From the NCBI GenBank assembly GCA_002837195.1, contig KZ478065.1, forward strand, positions 186,001 to 250,000: DNA of 64,000 nt, written 5' to 3'. A program made the translations under genes and the position numbers. Under the pieces are notes generated by a model. The model searched no databases. It had not been told where the DNA came from and saw nothing but the letters and a program-made list of their open reading frames with translations. Origin of the DNA: Enterobacterales bacterium CwR94. Its GTDB lineage: Bacteria > Pseudomonadota > Gammaproteobacteria > Enterobacterales > Enterobacteriaceae. Below are positions 60,931-64,000 of the stretch, piece by piece (position 1 is the first letter of the stretch; every line of letters begins with the position of its first letter).

Positions 60931-60962
60931 TTGCACTCAACAGCAGTATAAACTGAGTGCAA
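60931..60962. repeat. Inverted repeat after ptuB
   Basis: TTGCACTCA, a 14-nt loop, TGAGTGCAA. ATTGCACTC also occurs upstream of ptuA (58730-58738), so the cassette is flanked by a 9-mer. It may be a terminator or structural element; no T-tract follows. Confidence 0.5.
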
Positions 60963-61037
60963 GGTAAAATTGATTATGTCCTCCGTCTAGCTATTATACA
61001 TTTCAAATAATTTCGGATAGATATCATCTCAGTGAGG

Positions 61038-61071
61038 CCCCCGCATCTTTACCGGATCGCGGGGATTTTTA
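61038..61071 (+). terminator. Terminator-like hairpin before the yfjP-like gene
   Basis: CCCCGC-n-GCGGGG followed by ATTTTTATTT lies about 20 nt upstream of the GTPase start. It could stop readthrough from ptuB or attenuate the GTPase gene. Confidence 0.65.
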
Positions 61072-61092
61072 TTTCCACGCTGAGATATCTAC

Positions 61093-61962
61093 ATGACCAA
61101 ATCTGACGGCTTACAGGCCATCGAGAAGCCGCTGGCTTCCCTTCCTGCCACTGTTCGAAATCTTATCCTCGACCACTTTAACAAACTTACCAGATATGAA
61201 CCTGTGATTGGCATCATGGGGAAAACGGGATCGGGTAAAAGCAGTCTCTGTAACGCCCTGTTTGCCGGAGAAGTGACACCTGTCAGTGATATCACCGCCT
61301 GCACCCGGGAGGCGCTGCATTTTCGTCTTCACAGTGGCAGCCACAGCCTAGCATTGGTCGATTTGCCTGGTGTTGGCGAGAGTGAAATTCGCGATGAGGA
61401 GTACGAAGCTCTGTACCGCAATATTCTTCCTGAACTGGATCTGATCCTGTGGGTTATCAAAGCTGATGATCGAGCTTTCTCTATTGATGAGCGCTTTTAT
61501 CAGCAGGTGATGGCTGACCATCAGCATCGAGTGCTGTTTGTCATCAATCAGGCCGATAAAATTGAACCCAGCCATGAATGGAATGCCACCAGCAATACGC
61601 CATCGCCGAATCAGTTGGCCAATATTGATGCCAAAAAGGAATCCATTCGCCACCTGTTCTCACCCTTTAACCCAGTGTGCAGCATCTCTGCCAGAACGGA
61701 ATGGAACCTCCCACTGCTGGTAGAAGCCATGATGACTTGCCTCCCGGATCGAGCGACCAGCCCTCTGACAACTCAATTGCACGAGAGGTTGTGCAGTGAA
61801 TCCGTAAAAAAGCAGGCACGTGAAGATTTCGGTCGTGCGACAGGCGCAGTGTTTGATTCAGCAACAACGACTCTACCTCAGTCATTTAAAGCCGTAATTA
61901 ATAGTGTCCGGGATACCGTAGTGTCGATGGCGCGTGCTGTCTGGGACTGGATTTTCTTCTGA
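61093..61962 (+). CDS. YfjP/YeeP-like Era-type GTPase
   Basis: The 289-aa protein matches the YfjP/YeeP GTPases of CP4 islands. G1 GKTGSGKSS is at 43-51, G2-like Thr is in ITACTRE, G3 DLPG is at 90-93 and G4 is NQAD (152-155, in place of NKxD). The C-terminus ends in a hydrophobic stretch (ARAVWDWIFF) that may bind membrane. Function is unknown; the family occurs together with yfjQ-like and WYL-regulator genes. Here it opens the right-hand CP4-57-like block. Confidence 0.83.
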   Translation: MTKSDGLQAIEKPLASLPATVRNLILDHFNKLTRYEPVIGIMGKTGSGKSSLCNALFAGEVTPVSDITACTREALHFRLHSGSHSLALVDLPGVGESEIRDEEYEALYRNILPELDLILWVIKADDRAFSIDERFYQQVMADHQHRVLFVINQADKIEPSHEWNATSNTPSPNQLANIDAKKESIRHLFSPFNPVCSISARTEWNLPLLVEAMMTCLPDRATSPLTTQLHERLCSESVKKQAREDFGRATGAVFDSATTTLPQSFKAVINSVRDTVVSMARAVWDWIFF

Positions 61963-62222
61963 CTAAATGAAACATCATCATGTAGACGGTGAATTATTTC
62001 TTTTATCCAGTGGTTTACAGACAATTCCAGCATCAACGACACAACCTGTCGGTATCAGAAGATGATAATGCCAGCTGTAAACGTGTAACCCCTCCCCACT
62101 TAGCATCCAGCGTATCGTTCCGCACTAACCACGTAGCCACGCGCCACCGACATAACCTGTCCACTGCGCACATTACAGTAACGCCATCTTTATTAATTAC
62201 TTACCTGTTATGGAGATCATAA

Positions 62223-62912
62223 ATGTCTCAGGCTGAGCGTCGCTATGATCGCCTGTCTGTTCGGCTGTCGCTGATTATCAGCCGCTTGATCGCTGGTGAA
62301 ACGCTGAATGTGCGCATGCTTGCGGCAGAGTTTGGTGTTTCAGAACGCACGCTGCAGCGTGATTTTCGCGAACGGTTGATTTACCTCGATCTCGAATATC
62401 AGAACGGCTGCTGTCGCCTGTTGACGGGAGGGCGACATGAACTCAGGGAAGAGGCCGCGATGCAATTTGCCCGTCAGTCAGGTATAGGTTCGCTGTTTCC
62501 GGATTTGGACAGCCATCTGGTCAGCTCACTTCTTAATCGTCAGGACTCGCCGCCGTGCCTTATCTGGCATCAGGAATCGCCAGCTTCCCCACCCCGCCCA
62601 GGTATTTTTACTCGCCTCGTCAGAGCAGCTATTGAACAACGCCGCATTACTTTGCTCGCCGACGGATGTCGTTGTGATGGTCTTGCACCTTACCGGCTAA
62701 TTTTCAGTGCCGGTGACTGGTTCCTAGTGGGGGAACACCTCGGGCAAATAACCGTTTTCCCACTGCACATCATCCATTCCGTCACGTGTCATTCAGAGAT
62801 GTTTACACCGAAAAGAGAGTTTACCTGCGTGCTTTCCCGCCCTGAATTTCTCCGGGCCTTACCGCATTTTCGCCTTTTCCATTCACTGCTTATCGCACCT
62901 GAGGTGAGTTGA
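62223..62912 (+). CDS. YfjR-like WYL-domain transcriptional regulator
   Basis: The 229-aa protein has an N-terminal DeoR/WYL HTH (LNVRMLAAEFGVSERTLQRD, about 28-47). The WYL core follows (PYRLIFSAGDWFLVGEH, with LAPYRL and a WFL variant of the WYL motif). It resembles YfjR of CP4-57. WYL proteins bind nucleotides or nucleic acids and often regulate defence genes. GGAG lies about 8 nt before ATG 62223. The 260 nt between this and the GTPase gene holds no clear gene. Confidence 0.78.
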   Translation: MSQAERRYDRLSVRLSLIISRLIAGETLNVRMLAAEFGVSERTLQRDFRERLIYLDLEYQNGCCRLLTGGRHELREEAAMQFARQSGIGSLFPDLDSHLVSSLLNRQDSPPCLIWHQESPASPPRPGIFTRLVRAAIEQRRITLLADGCRCDGLAPYRLIFSAGDWFLVGEHLGQITVFPLHIIHSVTCHSEMFTPKREFTCVLSRPEFLRALPHFRLFHSLLIAPEVS

Positions 62913-62934
62913 TACCTCAAAAGGAATAATCACT

Positions 62935-63564
62935 ATGAAACTGCTTACTACTACAGCGCTGGCCGCCAGCATTTGCCTTGGGGCTGTTTTTACAGCTGAA
63001 GCTGGAAATATTGTCGGTACAGTCAAAGCCTGGCAATACATGCAGGCTGAAGGCTGGAAATCAGCCGATGGCATGGATGACAACACATTACACAACATGC
63101 TCTATCAGGCCAGTGTGATTGATAACTACCCGTGGACGAAACAGTTTCTGTTACGTGTCCGTGGTGGCGGTGCGCTTTTTCTTGCCGATAAAAAGACTCA
63201 CACGATTCGCCAACTGAAAGTGGAGCCTGTAGGTGAAACCTACAATGACATTGAAACGGTTTATCAGGGAGAAGACAAAGGTGAAGGCTGTTATTTCGCT
63301 ATCATCGACAATCAATCTTCAGCACGACAAAAAGCGATTGATGACCTTCTTAGCTACCCACCCGTTGATGATGTCGATGCTAAAGCAAAAAAGATCAGAC
63401 AGCAGATGACCCCGAAAGTCGTTATGGTCATGCCGGATAATTGTGTGAATAAGCAGCAACAGGCTGCTCTGGCAGCTAAACGTTCGAAAGAAGATCGGAA
63501 GTTACAGCAGTGGGTAGCACAGCAAAGTCTGGCGGAGTTATGTCGTCGTACGGGCAACTGCTGA
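62935..63564 (+). CDS. Secreted protein of unknown function
   Basis: The 209-aa product has a cleavable signal peptide (LLTTTALAASICLGAVFTAEA, cleavage near FTAEA-GN). The rest is a hydrophilic domain (VRGGGALFLADKKTHTIRQL) with a Lys/Gln-rich tail and three Cys in the mature part. I do not recognise the family. Its place after the WYL gene parallels yfjS in CP4-57, but this protein shows no lipobox and I see no similarity to YfjS. The ribosome binding site is AAGGA, 9 nt upstream. Confidence 0.65.
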   Translation: MKLLTTTALAASICLGAVFTAEAGNIVGTVKAWQYMQAEGWKSADGMDDNTLHNMLYQASVIDNYPWTKQFLLRVRGGGALFLADKKTHTIRQLKVEPVGETYNDIETVYQGEDKGEGCYFAIIDNQSSARQKAIDDLLSYPPVDDVDAKAKKIRQQMTPKVVMVMPDNCVNKQQQAALAAKRSKEDRKLQQWVAQQSLAELCRRTGNC

Positions 63565-63616
63565 GGGCCTTCCAACAACACCATAGGACCCTTTATCAAA
63601 ATCAGGAGCATCATTT

Positions 63617-64000
63617 TTGAACCGATTTGCTAAAGCCTTACCTTTCATCGCTGGTTTGACGTTGTGCCACTTGCTACCCGCACAAGCCAACGAACAACGC
63701 TACATCAGTATCCGTAACACCGATACAGTGTGGACTCCTGGCAATATTTGCGTTTACCAGTTTCGCCTTGATAACGGCGGAAGCGGTACAGGTTTCGGCC
63801 AACTGAATGTGTCACTGCGTTTGAAAGACAAGGCAGACAAAACGCTCGCGCAAGGCGTCATGGAAGTAGCTTCCTTCGGAGAAAGTGACGCAACACGTTC
63901 ACAGGACGCTTTTCTGGAGCATGAATGTGTAGAAGGTGTCAGTGCCGTTGAAATTGTAAAGGTGACGGAGTTAAGCGGCGGACATCATACAGACCTGCCG
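63617..64000 (+). CDS. YfjT-like periplasmic protein, 5' part
   Basis: The frame starts with TTG 63617 (AGGAG 8 nt upstream) and runs off the window after 128 codons. There is a signal peptide (ALPFIAGLTLCHLLPAQA). The mature part begins NEQRYISIRNTDTVWTPGN, which recalls the YfjT-type proteins of CP4 islands. A single pair of Cys is visible (ICVYQF, HECVEG). Its presence supports CP4-57-like order on the right side. Confidence 0.6.
   Translation, partial: MNRFAKALPFIAGLTLCHLLPAQANEQRYISIRNTDTVWTPGNICVYQFRLDNGGSGTGFGQLNVSLRLKDKADKTLAQGVMEVASFGESDATRSQDAFLEHECVEGVSAVEIVKVTELSGGHHTDLP

Noticed and set aside
42537-64000. CRISPR array
   Set aside because: No regularly spaced direct repeats were seen anywhere in the island; the integrase leader repeats are too short and too close.

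Overview
The window comes from an enterobacterial (Enterobacterales) chromosome. The first 43 kb is collinear with the csiE-hcaT-glyA-hmp-glnB ... rpoE-nadB ... grpE-nadK-recN-bamE-ratA-smpB-ssrA stretch of E. coli-type genomes, and the proteins are close in length and motif to their E. coli counterparts. Several details (a NicO/DUF1007 metal-transport pair beside csiE, ung directly next to grpE, small unnamed ORFs) fit an Erwinia/Pantoea-like relative better than E. coli itself. The genus is an inference.

Core part (1-42,950). A LacI-type regulator fragment and a NicO/DUF1007 pair lead into csiE/hcaT, glyA and hmp (shared upstream region with PurR and NsrR sites) and glnB. Next is the glrK-qseG-glrR two-component operon with the sRNA gene glmY, which has a sigma-54 promoter, three GlrR-type sites and an IHF-like site. 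Then come purL, mltF, tadA, pgpC, a MurR/RpiR regulator, yfhL, acpS-pdxJ, recO, era-rnc-lepB-lepA, and rseC-rseB-rseA-rpoE with a sigma-E promoter. These are followed by nadB (NadR box), trmN6, srmB, grcA (FNR boxes), ung, grpE (sigma-32 promoter), nadK, recN (LexA box), bamE, a Tat-exported amidohydrolase, rnfH-ratA, smpB and the tmRNA gene ssrA. This part is ordinary housekeeping sequence whose regulatory sites are unusually readable.

Island (about 42,950 to beyond 64,000). A P4-type integrase lies just downstream of ssrA, the site used by CP4-57 in E. coli K-12. The mobile backbone is CP4-57-like: integrase, AlpA, YfjI-like and YfjJ/inovirus-Gp2-like proteins on the left; YfjP-like GTPase, YfjR-like WYL regulator and a YfjT-like secreted protein on the right. 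The right end of the island is outside the window. Between the two backbone blocks is a cargo zone rich in probable anti-phage genes: a P63C/BstA-like protein (44,740), an unrecognised 577-585-aa protein (48,839), a BRO-N antirepressor, a minus-strand operon, and a Septu pair ptuA-ptuB (58,801-60,834) on the opposite strand.

The most interesting element is the minus-strand operon at 58,105-51,719. In transcription order it encodes a 79-aa protein, an XRE-type HTH protein, a retron-type reverse transcriptase (NAxxH motif, YVDD, but VTR in place of VTG), a 1283-aa protein joining an N-terminal Mrr-like nuclease to a STAND-like P-loop NTPase, and a 312-aa protein with a CoiA-like Cys/His cluster. 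HTH and RT reading frames overlap and the later gaps are under 45 nt, so co-expression is likely. HTH+RT resembles a type VI retron; I do not recall it linked to an Avs-like Mrr-STAND effector. The msr-msd RNA was not identified with confidence. A perfect 39-nt palindrome at 58,472-58,510 and nested inverted repeats covering the ptuA ribosome binding site lie in the 695-base non-coding stretch between the two systems.
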